This document shows, one piece after another, positions 1-7,302 of a DNA stretch of 21,030 nucleotides (positions are counted from its first letter, which is position 1; each line of letters begins with the position of its first letter). The notes below the pieces were generated by a model. The model was not told the origin of the DNA. It saw nothing but the letters and a program-made list of their open reading frames with translations, and did no database searches. This DNA comes from RBG-16-66-20 sp964564865 (GTDB lineage: Bacteria > Pseudomonadota > Gammaproteobacteria > Burkholderiales > SG8-39), in NCBI GenBank assembly GCA_964564865.1, contig CAZMDA010000065.1:1-21030 (forward strand), given 5' to 3'. The position numbers and the translations under genes are program-made.

Positions 1-221
1 AGCTCGCCGCGCAGATCCATTCCCAGCCCGGCGGCCAGAAGCCCGAGCACAAGACCGTGGTCGAGCTGAGCTTCCGGCTCGCCGAGGCCTTCATCGCCGG
101 CAACTTCGACTTCAACACCGCGGCGCGCGAGGCGCGCGAGGCGAAGGCCAAGGCGACCGTGGACGTGAGCAAGATCGACTTCGACTTCGGCGCGGTGGGC
201 GCCTCGGCGGCGAAGAAGTAG
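1..221 (+). CDS. C-terminal end of an unrecognised protein (5' cut by window edge)
   Basis: The frame that stops with TAG at 219-221 is open back to the window edge and gives about 72 residues. Codon use is strongly GC-biased like the neighbours, which supports real coding. The tail is charged and mostly helical in character, with an Ala/Glu/Lys-rich stretch (AAREAREAKAKA) followed by alternating hydrophobic/Asp residues (KIDFDFGAVG) and a basic end (AAKK). No catalytic motif or membrane segment is visible and I do not recognise the family. The gene runs tail to tail into the pirin gene with no spacer: TAG is followed directly by CTA, so the hexamer TAGCTA carries the stop codons of both strands. 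Confidence 0.6.
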   Translation, partial: LAAQIHSQPGGQKPEHKTVVELSFRLAEAFIAGNFDFNTAAREAREAKAKATVDVSKIDFDFGAVGASAAKK

Positions 222-1091
222 CTAGGCGGCCCGCAGCCGCTTCACCGGCTCGCGCGCGAACGCGCCCGACTGGTAGTCGTGGATCGCCTGCTCGATCTCC
301 TGGCGGGTGTTCATCACGAACGGGCCGTACTGCACCACCGGCTCGCCGATGGGCTTGCCGGCGAGCAGCAGCACGCGGGCCCCGTCCGGCCCCGCCACCA
401 GCGTCACGCTCTCGCCCGCCGTGAGGATGCCCGCGGCGCGGTGCGGCAGCGCCTTGCGGTCCTCGCCTACCGACGCATCCCCTTCGTAGGCGTACAGGAA
501 CGCGTTGTGCGCCGGGGGCAGCGCAACGTCCACCGACGCGCCGGCCGGCAGGTGCAGGTCGTAGAACAGGGGTTCCGTGGAGAGCCCGCCGATCGGCCCC
601 TTCACGCCGAACGCCTCGCCCGCGATCACCTTCGCCTGCACGCCGCCGGCGAGGCTCGCCACCGGGATGTCGCCGGCGGGAATGTCGGCGTAGGCCGCCG
701 GCTTCATCTTCTCCTTCGCCGGCAGGTTGAGCCAGAGCTGGAAGCCGCGCATGCGCCCCTGCGTCTGCTGCGGCATCTCCGAGTGGATGATGCCGCGCGC
801 CGCGGTCATCCACTGCACGTCGCCGGGCCCGAGGTCGCCGGTGTTGCCGCCGGAGTCCTTGTGCTGCATGCGGCCGTCGAGCATGTAGGTCACCGTCTCG
901 AAGCCGCGGTGCGGGTGCGAGGGAAAGCCGGCGAGGTAGTCGTCCGGGTCGTCCGAGTAGAACTCGTCCAGCATCAGGAACGGGTCCAGGCGCTGCAGCT
1001 GGGAGGCGCCCAGGCTGCGGCGCAGCTTCACGCCGGCCCCGTCGGAGGTCGGGATCGAGGGGATGACGGTCTTCAGGCTGCGTGCGGTCAT
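222..1091 (-). CDS. Pirin family protein (bicupin, Fe-dependent)
   Basis: A 289-aa protein of normal length for bacterial pirins, which are two-domain cupins. The N-terminal cupin keeps the metal set: the SHPHRGFET motif gives His59 and His61, and IIHSEMP gives His103 and Glu105. In human pirin the equivalent residues bind iron, and bacterial pirins of the YhaK/YhhW group include quercetinases and redox-sensing proteins. The GDVQWMTAARG stretch before His103 is the classic pirin signature. The ATG at 1091 has a good ribosome site (AAAGGAG) about 8 nt upstream. The DoxX stop lies only 2 nt before this start, so the two are co-transcribed and probably translationally coupled as the last genes of the azoR-doxX-pirin operon. 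Family assignment is firm; the substrate is unknown. A role in quinone or aromatic stress is inferred from neighbours. Confidence 0.95.
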   Translation of the reverse strand: MTARSLKTVIPSIPTSDGAGVKLRRSLGASQLQRLDPFLMLDEFYSDDPDDYLAGFPSHPHRGFETVTYMLDGRMQHKDSGGNTGDLGPGDVQWMTAARGIIHSEMPQQTQGRMRGFQLWLNLPAKEKMKPAAYADIPAGDIPVASLAGGVQAKVIAGEAFGVKGPIGGLSTEPLFYDLHLPAGASVDVALPPAHNAFLYAYEGDASVGEDRKALPHRAAGILTAGESVTLVAGPDGARVLLLAGKPIGEPVVQYGPFVMNTRQEIEQAIHDYQSGAFAREPVKRLRAA

Positions 1092-1093
1092 GG

Positions 1094-1495
1094 TCAGGCT
1101 CCTTTCGCCGCCAGGCGGGCGTCCAGGCTCCAGGCGCCGGCGCCATGGGCGACCAGCATCAGGAAGCCACCCGCGATCGCGACGTTCTTGAGGAACAGGA
1201 TCTGCTGCATCGGCTCGGCGAAATTAGCATGGAACAGCGCCGCGGCCGCGAGCGTGAAGCCGGCCAGCGCGAGCGCCGCGAAGCGCGTCCACCAGCCGGC
1301 GATGAGGAGCACCGCGCCGCCGATCTCCAGCGCGATCACCAGCGGCAGCAGCGCGCCGGGAACGCCCTGCGAGGCCATGTAGGCCTGGGTGCCGGCATAG
1401 CCGGCGCCCAGCTTGCCGATGCCGGCGGCGAGGAAGATGGCGGCGAGCAGGATGCGGCCGGCGAGCGTCGCGCCGTGTTGCAGGTTCGTGTTCAT
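1094..1495 (-). CDS. DoxX family membrane protein
   Basis: A 133-aa integral membrane protein with four predicted helices (about residues 12-30, 48-67, 72-90 and 102-122), the usual size and layout of DoxX. The opening AGRILLAAIFLAAGIGKL and the pattern GGAVLLIAGWWTRFAALAL are typical. The frame is open further upstream, but the ATG at 1495 has an AAAGGA ribosome site about 7 nt before it and gives a family-sized protein, so I chose it. DoxX proteins are named after a subunit of an archaeal thiosulfate:quinone oxidoreductase; many bacterial members, such as E. coli YqjF, are of unknown function and are induced by nitroaromatics and quinones. It sits between azoR (31 nt upstream) and pirin (2 nt downstream) in one leftward operon. 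A role in quinone detoxification is inference. Confidence 0.92.
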   Translation of the reverse strand: MNTNLQHGATLAGRILLAAIFLAAGIGKLGAGYAGTQAYMASQGVPGALLPLVIALEIGGAVLLIAGWWTRFAALALAGFTLAAAALFHANFAEPMQQILFLKNVAIAGGFLMLVAHGAGAWSLDARLAAKGA

Positions 1496-1526
1496 GTGCG
1501 TTTCCTTTGTCGTGAATGCGTGATGG

Positions 1527-2147
1527 TCAGGCGGCGAGCGGCAACTCGCCCGCGAGCCGCAGCAGCGAGGCGCGCGCGCTGGAGAGCCCCTTCGCCCTCG
1601 GCGCCTCGCCCATGGCAAGGCCTTCGGCGTAGACGAACTCGACGTCGGTGATGCCGATGAAGGCGAGGAACTGGCGGACGTACGCCGTCTGGCTGTCCGC
1701 GGCCGTACCCGCGTACAGCCCGCCGCGCGTGGCGAACACCCAGGCCTTCTTGCCGGTCAGCAGTCCCACCGCGCCCTTGTCGGTGTACTTGAAGGTGACG
1801 CCGGCGCGGGCGACATGGTCCACCCAGGCCTTGAACTGGGACGGGACGCCGAAGTTGTACATCGGCAGCGCGATCACGATGGCGTCGGCCGCCTTCAGCT
1901 CGGCGATCAGCGCGTCGGACTCGCCCACCACGCGCGCCTGCTCCGGCGTGCGCGCCTCGGGCTTGGCGAGGAAGGCGCCGAAGCGCGCCTCGTCCAGGTG
2001 CGGGATCGGGTCCTTCGCCAGCTCGCGCACCACCAGGTTCGCGCCGGGATTGCCGACGCGCAGCTGGGCGACGAACTCGGTCGCGAGCTTCGAGGACTCT
2101 CCGTTGCCGTTGTGGATGCTGCTGTTGATCTGGAGGATGTTGTTCAT
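1527..2147 (-). CDS. azoR: FMN-dependent NADH:quinone oxidoreductase / azoreductase
   Basis: A 206-aa flavodoxin-fold enzyme of the AzoR/AcpD family, full length. Family landmarks: the phosphate-binding loop near residues 9-19 (SS-IHNGNGESS), the isoalloxazine-contacting segment PMYNFGVPSQFKAWVDHV (from about residue 95) and the second flavin loop ATRGG (139-143). Family members reduce azo dyes and quinones by two-electron transfer from NAD(P)H and are regarded mainly as quinone-detoxifying enzymes in the cytoplasm. The ATG at 2147 has a clear AAAAGGAG site 8 nt upstream. It is the first gene of a leftward operon with DoxX and pirin genes, and is divergent from a LysR regulator across 105 bp. 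The most likely control is by that regulator. Confidence 0.95.
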   Translation of the reverse strand: MNNILQINSSIHNGNGESSKLATEFVAQLRVGNPGANLVVRELAKDPIPHLDEARFGAFLAKPEARTPEQARVVGESDALIAELKAADAIVIALPMYNFGVPSQFKAWVDHVARAGVTFKYTDKGAVGLLTGKKAWVFATRGGLYAGTAADSQTAYVRQFLAFIGITDVEFVYAEGLAMGEAPRAKGLSSARASLLRLAGELPLAA

Positions 2148-2189
2148 GGCTGGCTCCTTTTCTGGTTGAACGCCGTGGAGCCATTTAAC

Positions 2190-2211
2190 TATTCACCAGA
2201 TAGATTGAATA
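2190..2211. promoter_or_regulatory. Inverted repeat, candidate LysR-type operator between azoR and lysR
   Basis: TATTCA at 2190-2195 and TGAATA at 2206-2211 form a perfect 6-bp inverted repeat separated by 10 nt. Spacing and A/T-rich arms fit a LysR-type binding site, which has dyad symmetry with a T-N11-A core. It lies about 43 nt upstream of the azoR start on the minus strand and about 41 nt upstream of the regulator start, so one site could serve both promoters. Binding is inferred. Confidence 0.5.
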
Positions 2212-2229
2212 TCGGATAAATTAGCGCCT

Positions 2230-2254
2230 ATTGATCTAATCTGTAGATATCAAT
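2230..2254. promoter_or_regulatory. Nested inverted repeat overlapping the LysR start codon
   Basis: ATTGAT (2230-2235) and ATCAAT (2249-2254) are perfect inverted copies, and inside them ATCTA (2234-2238) pairs with TAGAT (2244-2248) around 5 nt. The right arm includes the first bases of the regulator ATG at 2253. A bound dimer here would block its own gene, the usual negative autoregulation of LysR proteins. It also covers the place where a ribosome site should be; none is visible for this gene. Function is inferred. Confidence 0.45.
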
Positions 2255-3182
2255 GGCCCAGCCCAGGATCTCCCTCGACCAGTGGACCGTCCTCGTTTCA
2301 GTCGTTGAATCAGGTAGTTATGCAAAGGCAGCGGAGCGGGTCCACAAAAGTCAGTCCACGCTCACCTACGCCATCCAGCAGCTGGAGCGCCTGCTGGACA
2401 TCAAGGTGTTCCGGCGCGAGGGGCGGCGCTCGGTCCTGACCCCGGCTGGGGAGCTGCTTTACCGGCGCGGCAAGACGCTGGTCGAGGAGGCGGCGCGCCT
2501 GGAGCGGTCCGCGGGCGAGCTCGCGCGCGGCTGGGAGCCGGAGATCCGGCTGGCGGTGGACGTGGTGTTCCCCACCTGGCTGCTGCTGCGCTGCCTCGAG
2601 GCGTTCGCGAAGGAACGCGCGGAGACGCGCATCGAGCTGTACGAAACGGTGCTGGGCGGACACGAGGACGCCCTCGCCCAGCGCTCGGTGGACCTCGCCA
2701 TCGGCGGCGTGGTGCCCGCCGGCTTCGTCGGCGATGCGCTGATGCCGGTGCGCTTCGTCTGCGCCGCGGCGCCCTCGCATCCGCTGCACCGGCTCGGGCG
2801 GGAGCTGTCCCTGGAGGACCTGCGCCCGCATCGCCACCTCATCATCCGCGACTCCAGCGCGCAGCGCGCGCGCGGCAGCAGCTGGCTGAACGAGATCCGC
2901 TGGACCGTTTCCAACAAGGCGACCTCGATCCGCGCCGCGGTGATGGGCCTGGGCTTCGCCTGGTACCCGGAGGAGAGCATCCGGGAGGAACTGGATTCGG
3001 GCCGCCTCAAGCCGCTGCCGCTGCGCGAGGGGCGCGAACGCTTCGCGACGCTGTACCTGGTCTACGCCGACCGCGAGGCGGCCGGGCCCGGGACGAAGCG
3101 GCTGGCGCAGATCCTCGGCGCGGCGGTGAAGGAGGAATGCCGCGCAGCGCAGGCGGCTACGGACCCGGCTGCGTCTACTTGA
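2253..3182 (+). CDS. LysR family transcriptional regulator (YhaJ-like)
   Basis: A 309-aa LysR-type regulator of standard length. The N-terminal winged helix-turn-helix covers about residues 5-65 (GSYAKAAERVHKSQSTLTYA, then the wing around DIKVFRREGRR), followed by the linker helix (ELLYRRGKTLVEEAARLE) and a periplasmic-binding-protein-like effector domain from about residue 95. The linker continues into ELARGWE, a motif shared with E. coli YhaJ, and the DNA-binding half resembles YhaJ throughout; this comparison is from memory. It is divergent from azoR-doxX-pirin, which is probably its target set. The ATG at 2253 follows the family start pattern, though no good Shine-Dalgarno sequence precedes it. 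The gene's last 8 bp overlap the end of the convergent AsmA-like gene. The effector is unknown; an aromatic or quinone compound is the best guess. Confidence 0.93.
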   Translation: MAQPRISLDQWTVLVSVVESGSYAKAAERVHKSQSTLTYAIQQLERLLDIKVFRREGRRSVLTPAGELLYRRGKTLVEEAARLERSAGELARGWEPEIRLAVDVVFPTWLLLRCLEAFAKERAETRIELYETVLGGHEDALAQRSVDLAIGGVVPAGFVGDALMPVRFVCAAAPSHPLHRLGRELSLEDLRPHRHLIIRDSSAQRARGSSWLNEIRWTVSNKATSIRAAVMGLGFAWYPEESIREELDSGRLKPLPLREGRERFATLYLVYADREAAGPGTKRLAQILGAAVKEECRAAQAATDPAAST

Positions 3183-3852
3183 ACAGCTTGTTCCAGCCTT
3201 CCTTGATCGCCGAGCCGGCGCGGGAGGCGAGGTTGGTCACGCTGCGCAGCATCGCGTCCCACACGCCCTTCACCACCTCGCCCGCGGTGGCGCCGCCGGA
3301 CTTCTTGCCCACGTCGCGCAGGTGCAGGTCCGGCATCGGCACCGAGAGCGTGGTGCCCAGTTGCGCCTTGCCGTCGCGCACGCGCAGGTTCTCGATGACG
3401 AACTTCTTCGCCGGGCCCTCGGACTTCTTCGCCCCGGCGTGCTTCGCCACCCACGCGTCCACGTTCTTCTGGATCACCGTCATGTTGTCGCTGCCCTGGC
3501 CGCGCTCGTAGGTGAGCTCCGGCGCCACCAGCACCAGCTCCCGGATCACCACCACGTCCTTGGTCACCGAGGCGGGGTCGAGCGTGAGCCGCATCTCGGC
3601 GAGCCTGAGCGCGTGCGGCGCCTGGAAGCCCTTCGGATTGCCCAGCACCAGGCCGCGGATCGCGCCGCGGCCCTCGGCCACCTCGATCTTCACGCCCTCG
3701 ACCTTCACCGCCACGCCGGTGATCTCCGGCCCCCAGCGCTCGATGGCCTGCTTCACCAGCCCGTCGAGCGACGCGAACAGCCACCAGGCGCCGCCCGCGG
3801 CAAGCAGGAGCACGAGGACGAAGGCGGAGAGGAGCTTGTGTCGGGTCTTCAT
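3175..3852 (-). CDS. AsmA-like single-pass membrane-anchored protein
   Basis: A 225-aa protein with a short basic start (MKTRHK) and one hydrophobic segment (about residues 7-27, LLSAFVLVLLLAAGGAWWLF), i.e. an uncleaved inner-membrane anchor with the rest in the periplasm. The following beta-rich region (VKVEGVKIEVAEGRGAIRGL, then LVLGNPKGFQAPHALRLAEMRLTLD) has the pattern of AsmA/DUF748-type repeats: VKIE...GRGAIRGLVLGNPKGF. AsmA-like proteins form beta-groove structures linked to lipid or outer-membrane biogenesis. This one is much shorter than AsmA itself and would be a minimal version. It starts 9 nt after the MFS stop, so it is the last gene of the ABC-F/MFS operon. Its stop overlaps the LysR stop region by 8 bp on the opposite strand. 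Family assignment is moderate; the exact role is unknown. Confidence 0.75.
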   Translation of the reverse strand: MKTRHKLLSAFVLVLLLAAGGAWWLFASLDGLVKQAIERWGPEITGVAVKVEGVKIEVAEGRGAIRGLVLGNPKGFQAPHALRLAEMRLTLDPASVTKDVVVIRELVLVAPELTYERGQGSDNMTVIQKNVDAWVAKHAGAKKSEGPAKKFVIENLRVRDGKAQLGTTLSVPMPDLHLRDVGKKSGGATAGEVVKGVWDAMLRSVTNLASRAGSAIKEGWNKLFK

Positions 3853-3861
3853 GGCGGCAGT

Positions 3862-5115
3862 CTACCGGGCCGGCGACGGGTCCACGGTCCGCCGCCACGG
3901 CCGCGCCACCGCCGCCAGGCGCCACGCCACCGCGAGCTGGATCGCCGCCGAGAAGAGCAGCGCCGCCGAGTAGCCGTCCGCATCCCAGCCGCCCGCCGCG
4001 GTGCGCGGCCACAGGTCGAGGATCCAGCCGATCACCGCCTGCAGCACGAACGCGCCCACCAGCGTCAGCATGTTGGCCGCGGTGGCGACGCGCCCCATCT
4101 GCTCGGCCGGGAACATCTGCCCCACCGCGACGTAGCCCAGCGCCCCCGCCGAGCCGCAGAAGGCGAACAGGATCCACAGGCCGTTCACCGCCAGCGCGCC
4201 CGCGGGCTGCAGCGCGAGCGCGAGCTGCAGCACGATCAGGCCGGCGAGGCCCGCCAGCGGCACCAGCGCGCCGGAGTAGCCGCGCTCCTGCGCGCGGCTG
4301 GAGAGCAACCCCATGACGAGGCCGCCGAACATCATGGTGAGCGTGTACAGGAACAGGGTCGCGGCGCGCGCCGGGCCGTCGTAGCCCGCCACGTCGCGCA
4401 GCCAGGGCCCGATCCAGAGGCCGAGGTAGGTGAAGTTCAGCACCGAGAGCATGGCCATCGCCGGCGCGTAGCGCCAGAACGTGCCCGAGGCGAGGATCTC
4501 CCCCATGACGCGCAGCTCCTCGCCGAGGCCCTTCTTCGCGCCCGCGGCCGGCTTCTCCGGCATGGCGAGGAACATCCACGCCGCCGTGGCGAGCGAGATC
4601 CCGCCCAGCAGCCAGAAGATGCCGCGCCAGCCGAGGTAGGGCAGCGCGATCTCGGCGGGCGCGGTCGCCGCCACCGCGCCCAGCGTGCCGATGGCGAGGC
4701 CCCAGCCGGTCATCGCCGCCACCCGCGTGCTGGGGAACCACTGCGCGTTCGCCTTGATGATCGCCATCAGGCCGGCGGAGACCCCCACGCCCAGCATCAC
4801 GCGCGCGGCGACGAAGCCGGCCAGGCCGTCGGCGAGCGCGAACACCGCGAACCCGGCCGCGGTGAGCAGCGCCAGCGCCGCCTGCAGCCTGCGCGGGCCG
4901 ACGGTGTCCAGCGCGATGCCCACCGGCAGCTGCACCGCGCCGTAGGCGACGAACATGCAGGCGGCCATCAGCCCCAGCTCGCTCGCCGAGAGGCCGAACT
5001 CGAGGGCCAGCACCGGCCCCACCACCGCCATCACCGCGCGCGAGGCCTGGTTGACGAAGTTGAACGCCGCGAGCGGGAGGGTGATGCGCAGGAACAGGCT
5101 GCGGGGGGAGAGCAT
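3862..5115 (-). CDS. Major facilitator superfamily (MFS) transporter
   Basis: A 417-aa protein with about 12 hydrophobic helices, the usual size of an MFS carrier. The loop after helix 2 (GIALDTVGPRRLQ) is the MFS motif A position in degenerate form (G-x3-D-x2-G-R-R pattern). Helix 4 (VAARVMLGVGVSAGLMAIIKANAQWFPSTRVAAMTG) resembles the sugar-phosphate/organic anion:H+ symporter group (NNP/ACS-like). The cytoplasmic loop between the two six-helix halves is around residues 190-210 and is Lys/Glu rich. The ATG at 5115 abuts the TGA of the ABC-F gene with no spacer, so translation is probably coupled, and the ribosome site falls inside the end of that gene. The substrate cannot be told from sequence. 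It is followed at 9 nt by the AsmA-like gene. Confidence 0.92.
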   Translation of the reverse strand: MLSPRSLFLRITLPLAAFNFVNQASRAVMAVVGPVLALEFGLSASELGLMAACMFVAYGAVQLPVGIALDTVGPRRLQAALALLTAAGFAVFALADGLAGFVAARVMLGVGVSAGLMAIIKANAQWFPSTRVAAMTGWGLAIGTLGAVAATAPAEIALPYLGWRGIFWLLGGISLATAAWMFLAMPEKPAAGAKKGLGEELRVMGEILASGTFWRYAPAMAMLSVLNFTYLGLWIGPWLRDVAGYDGPARAATLFLYTLTMMFGGLVMGLLSSRAQERGYSGALVPLAGLAGLIVLQLALALQPAGALAVNGLWILFAFCGSAGALGYVAVGQMFPAEQMGRVATAANMLTLVGAFVLQAVIGWILDLWPRTAAGGWDADGYSAALLFSAAIQLAVAWRLAAVARPWRRTVDPSPAR

Positions 5116-6780
5116 TCAGGCCGCGGCGCGGGCGGCTTCGCCGGCGAGGTAGTCCTCGTAGCTGCCGCGGAAGTCGACGATCGTCGCCGGCTGGCCCTCG
5201 CCCGCGGGCTTGAGTTCGATGATGCGGGTGGCGAGCGAGCTCACGAACTCGCGGTCGTGCGACACGAAGACAAGCGTGCCGGTGTACTTGTCCAGGGCGG
5301 TGTTCAGCGACTCGATGGATTCCATGTCCAGGTGGTTGGTGGGCTCATCCAGCAGCATGACGTTGGGCATCTGCAGGATGAGCTTGCCGATCATCATGCG
5401 CTGGCCCTCGCCGCCGGAGATCACCTTCAGCTCCTTCTTCTGCTCGTCGCCCGAGAAGAGCAGCTGGCCGAGCGTCGCGCGCACGATCAGGTCGTCCTGC
5501 TCCGGCCGGTCCTTGCGCCGCCAGCGCCCCAGCCAGTCGGCGAGGGACTCCGCGGTCTTCAGCTCGTCGGCCGGGTCCTGCGGCCAGTAGCCCACGCGCG
5601 CCTTCTCGGCCCACTTCACGGTGCCCGCGTCCGGCTGCAGCCCGCCCTCGGCCGCGCCCGAGGCGAGGCAGCGCAGCAGCGTGGTCTTGCCGATGCCGTT
5701 GGGGCCGATGATCGCCACCTTCTCGCCCGCCTCGATGGCGAGGTCCAGCTTGTCGAAGAGGCGCACCCTTTGCGCTTTTTCGTTGCCAAAGCCCTTGCCG
5801 AGGCCCTTCGCCTCCACCGCCAGGCGGTGCAGCTTCTCCTTGGCGTCCACCGTGAAGCGGATGAAGGGGTACTGCCGGCTGGAGGGCTTCACCTCCTCGG
5901 GCTTCAGCTTTTCGATCATCTTCATGCGAGAAGTGGCCTGGCGCGCCTTCGCCTTGTGGGCGCGGAAGCGGCGCACGAACTCCTCCAGGTCCGAGATCCG
6001 GTCCTTGGCCTTGGCGGCGTCCTTCTGCTGCTGCTGCTTGGCCAGCGTGGCCGCTTCCATGTAGTCGTCGTAGTTGCCGGCGTAGACCTTGATGCCGCCG
6101 TAGTCCACGTCCGCCATGTGGGTGCAGACGCTGGACAGGAAATGGCGGTCGTGGGAGATGATCACCATGGTGCTCGTCCGCTGGTTGAGCACCTCCTCCA
6201 GCCAGCGGATGCTGTTGATGTCCAGGTTGTTGGTGGGCTCGTCCAGCAGCAGGATGTCCGGGTCGCCGAACAGCGCCTGCGCGAGCAGCACCCGCAGCTT
6301 CCAGCCCGGCGCCACCGCGCTCATCGGGCCCTGGTGCTGCGCGGTGGGCACGCCCAGCCCCAGCAGCAGCTCGCCCGCCCTCGCCTCCGCGGTGTAGCCG
6401 CCGTACTCGGCGTACTTCGCCTCCAGCTCGGCGGCCTTCAGGTATTCCTCCTCGCTCGCCTCCGGCTTGGCGTAGATCGCGTCGCGCTCCTGCATCGCGC
6501 GCCACATCTCGGCGTGGCCCTGCATCACCACGTCCAGCACGCGCTCGTTCTCGTAGGCGAACTGGTCCTGGCGCAGGCGCCCCACGCGCTCGTGGGCGTC
6601 GATCGCCACCGTGCCGGCGCTGGGCTCCAGCTCCCCGCCCAGGATCTTCATGAAGGTGGACTTGCCGCAGCCGTTGGCGCCGATCAGGCCGTAGCGGTTG
6701 CCGCCGCCGAACTTGACGTTGACGTCCGAGAACAGCGGCTTGGCGCCGTACTGCATGGCGATGCTGGAGGCGATGATCAC
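5116..6780 (-). CDS. ABC-F family ATPase, YbiT type
   Basis: A duplicated ABC ATPase without membrane segments, about 554 aa from the chosen start. First cassette: Walker A GANGCGKS (34-41), degenerate signature VAPGWKLRV, Walker B ILLLDEPTNNLD (from 176). Then an Arm/linker coiled coil (about 242-300, Gln/Lys rich with RAHKAKARQATSRMK). Second cassette: GPNGIGKT (359-366), signature ISGGEGQ (454-460), VMLLDEPTNHLD (474-485). The atypical signature and the SSRQYPFIRF segment match E. coli YbiT closely. ABC-F proteins bind the ribosomal E site and adjust translation; they do not transport. Start choice: GTG at 6780 gives the family N-terminus (VIIASSIAMQYG). An in-frame ATG at 6825 would add a proline-rich 15-residue extension. 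Neither has a clear ribosome site. The stop abuts the MFS start. Confidence 0.94.
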   Translation of the reverse strand: MIIASSIAMQYGAKPLFSDVNVKFGGGNRYGLIGANGCGKSTFMKILGGELEPSAGTVAIDAHERVGRLRQDQFAYENERVLDVVMQGHAEMWRAMQERDAIYAKPEASEEEYLKAAELEAKYAEYGGYTAEARAGELLLGLGVPTAQHQGPMSAVAPGWKLRVLLAQALFGDPDILLLDEPTNNLDINSIRWLEEVLNQRTSTMVIISHDRHFLSSVCTHMADVDYGGIKVYAGNYDDYMEAATLAKQQQQKDAAKAKDRISDLEEFVRRFRAHKAKARQATSRMKMIEKLKPEEVKPSSRQYPFIRFTVDAKEKLHRLAVEAKGLGKGFGNEKAQRVRLFDKLDLAIEAGEKVAIIGPNGIGKTTLLRCLASGAAEGGLQPDAGTVKWAEKARVGYWPQDPADELKTAESLADWLGRWRRKDRPEQDDLIVRATLGQLLFSGDEQKKELKVISGGEGQRMMIGKLILQMPNVMLLDEPTNHLDMESIESLNTALDKYTGTLVFVSHDREFVSSLATRIIELKPAGEGQPATIVDFRGSYEDYLAGEAARAAA

Positions 6781-6860
6781 GGGGGAACGCGGAACGGCTC
6801 GCGGGGTCGGCGGAAGGGGGCGCATTGTAGCAGCGCCGCTTCCGGCGCCGCCAATTGCTC

Positions 6861-6866
6861 TAGAAT
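6861..6866 (+). promoter_or_regulatory. Possible -10 element upstream of the 96-aa secreted protein
   Basis: TAGAAT at 6861-6866 matches the bacterial -10 consensus at 5 of 6 positions and lies about 64 nt before the ATG at 6930. A convincing -35 hexamer at 17 nt upstream is not visible in the GC-rich sequence, so this is a weak call. It sits in the divergent gap between the ABC-F gene and the small secreted protein. Confidence 0.25.
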
Positions 6867-6929
6867 GGCCCGACGGGGAAAACGCGCGACAAGACGCCGC
6901 CCCCCGCCTACCAACCAGGGAGAACGTTC

Positions 6930-7220
6930 ATGAGCAAACTGCTATCCATCGCCTTCGCCGCGGCATTCGCGGCCGCCAGCGCCGGCGCCATGGCGCAATC
7001 GAAGGATGTCACCACCAAGAGCGGCGGCGGCGTCACCACCAAGGACGGCAAGGCGGTCACCACCAAGGCCGTGAAGGAGGCGCCCAAGGCGGCGCCGGCC
7101 GCCCCCGCGCCGGCCAAGGCGCAGGAGCCCGCCAAGCCGAAGGCCCCGCCCACCGAGGTCAAGACCAAGAGCGGCGGCACCGTCGGCACCAAGGACGGCA
7201 AGAGCGTCACCACCAAGTAG
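6930..7220 (+). CDS. Small secreted protein with duplicated TTKSGG-VxTKDGK repeat
   Basis: A 96-aa protein with a clear Sec signal peptide: basic MSK, a hydrophobic Ala-rich core, and a likely cleavage after AMA (about residue 22). The mature part is two near-identical 20-residue blocks (27-46 and 77-96, 16 of 20 residues the same) joined by a Pro/Ala/Lys linker (APAAPAPAKAQEPAKPKAPP). Each block contains VTTK-like units around SGGG and DGK. It is very basic, with no Cys and almost no hydrophobic residues after cleavage, so it is probably unstructured or ligand/surface binding. The ATG at 6930 has a good AGGGAG site 7 nt upstream. I do not recognise a named family. It stands alone: divergent from the ABC-F gene and followed by a strong terminator-like hairpin. 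Confidence 0.8.
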   Translation: MSKLLSIAFAAAFAAASAGAMAQSKDVTTKSGGGVTTKDGKAVTTKAVKEAPKAAPAAPAPAKAQEPAKPKAPPTEVKTKSGGTVGTKDGKSVTTK

Positions 7221-7255
7221 CCGTTCCCGAAGTGCCGCGGCAGCCCATGCCGCAC

Positions 7256-7294
7256 GACAGCGAGGCGAGCAGTCTGCGCCTCGCTGTCTTGTTT
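7256..7294 (+). terminator. Rho-independent terminator (or leader hairpin of the EamA gene)
   Basis: GACAGCGAGGCG (7256-7267) and CGCCTCGCTGTC (7277-7288) form a perfect 12-bp stem with a 9-nt loop, followed by TTGTTT. It lies 35 nt after the stop of the 96-aa secreted protein. It ends only 8 nt before the EamA start at 7303, so it could also act on the EamA transcript. Confidence 0.82.
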
Positions 7295-7302
7295 CCAGGC
7301 CC

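Noticed and set aside
112..1146. A 344-residue minus-strand frame overlapping the pirin gene
   Set aside because: Composition is Arg/Pro/Gly-rich with no motif, while the overlapping frame is an unambiguous pirin with its metal ligands.
3322..6933. A 1203-residue open frame on the plus strand
   Set aside because: It is antisense to the ABC-F, MFS and AsmA-like genes, which have clear family motifs. Its product is Arg/His/Ala-rich low complexity, a by-product of high GC.
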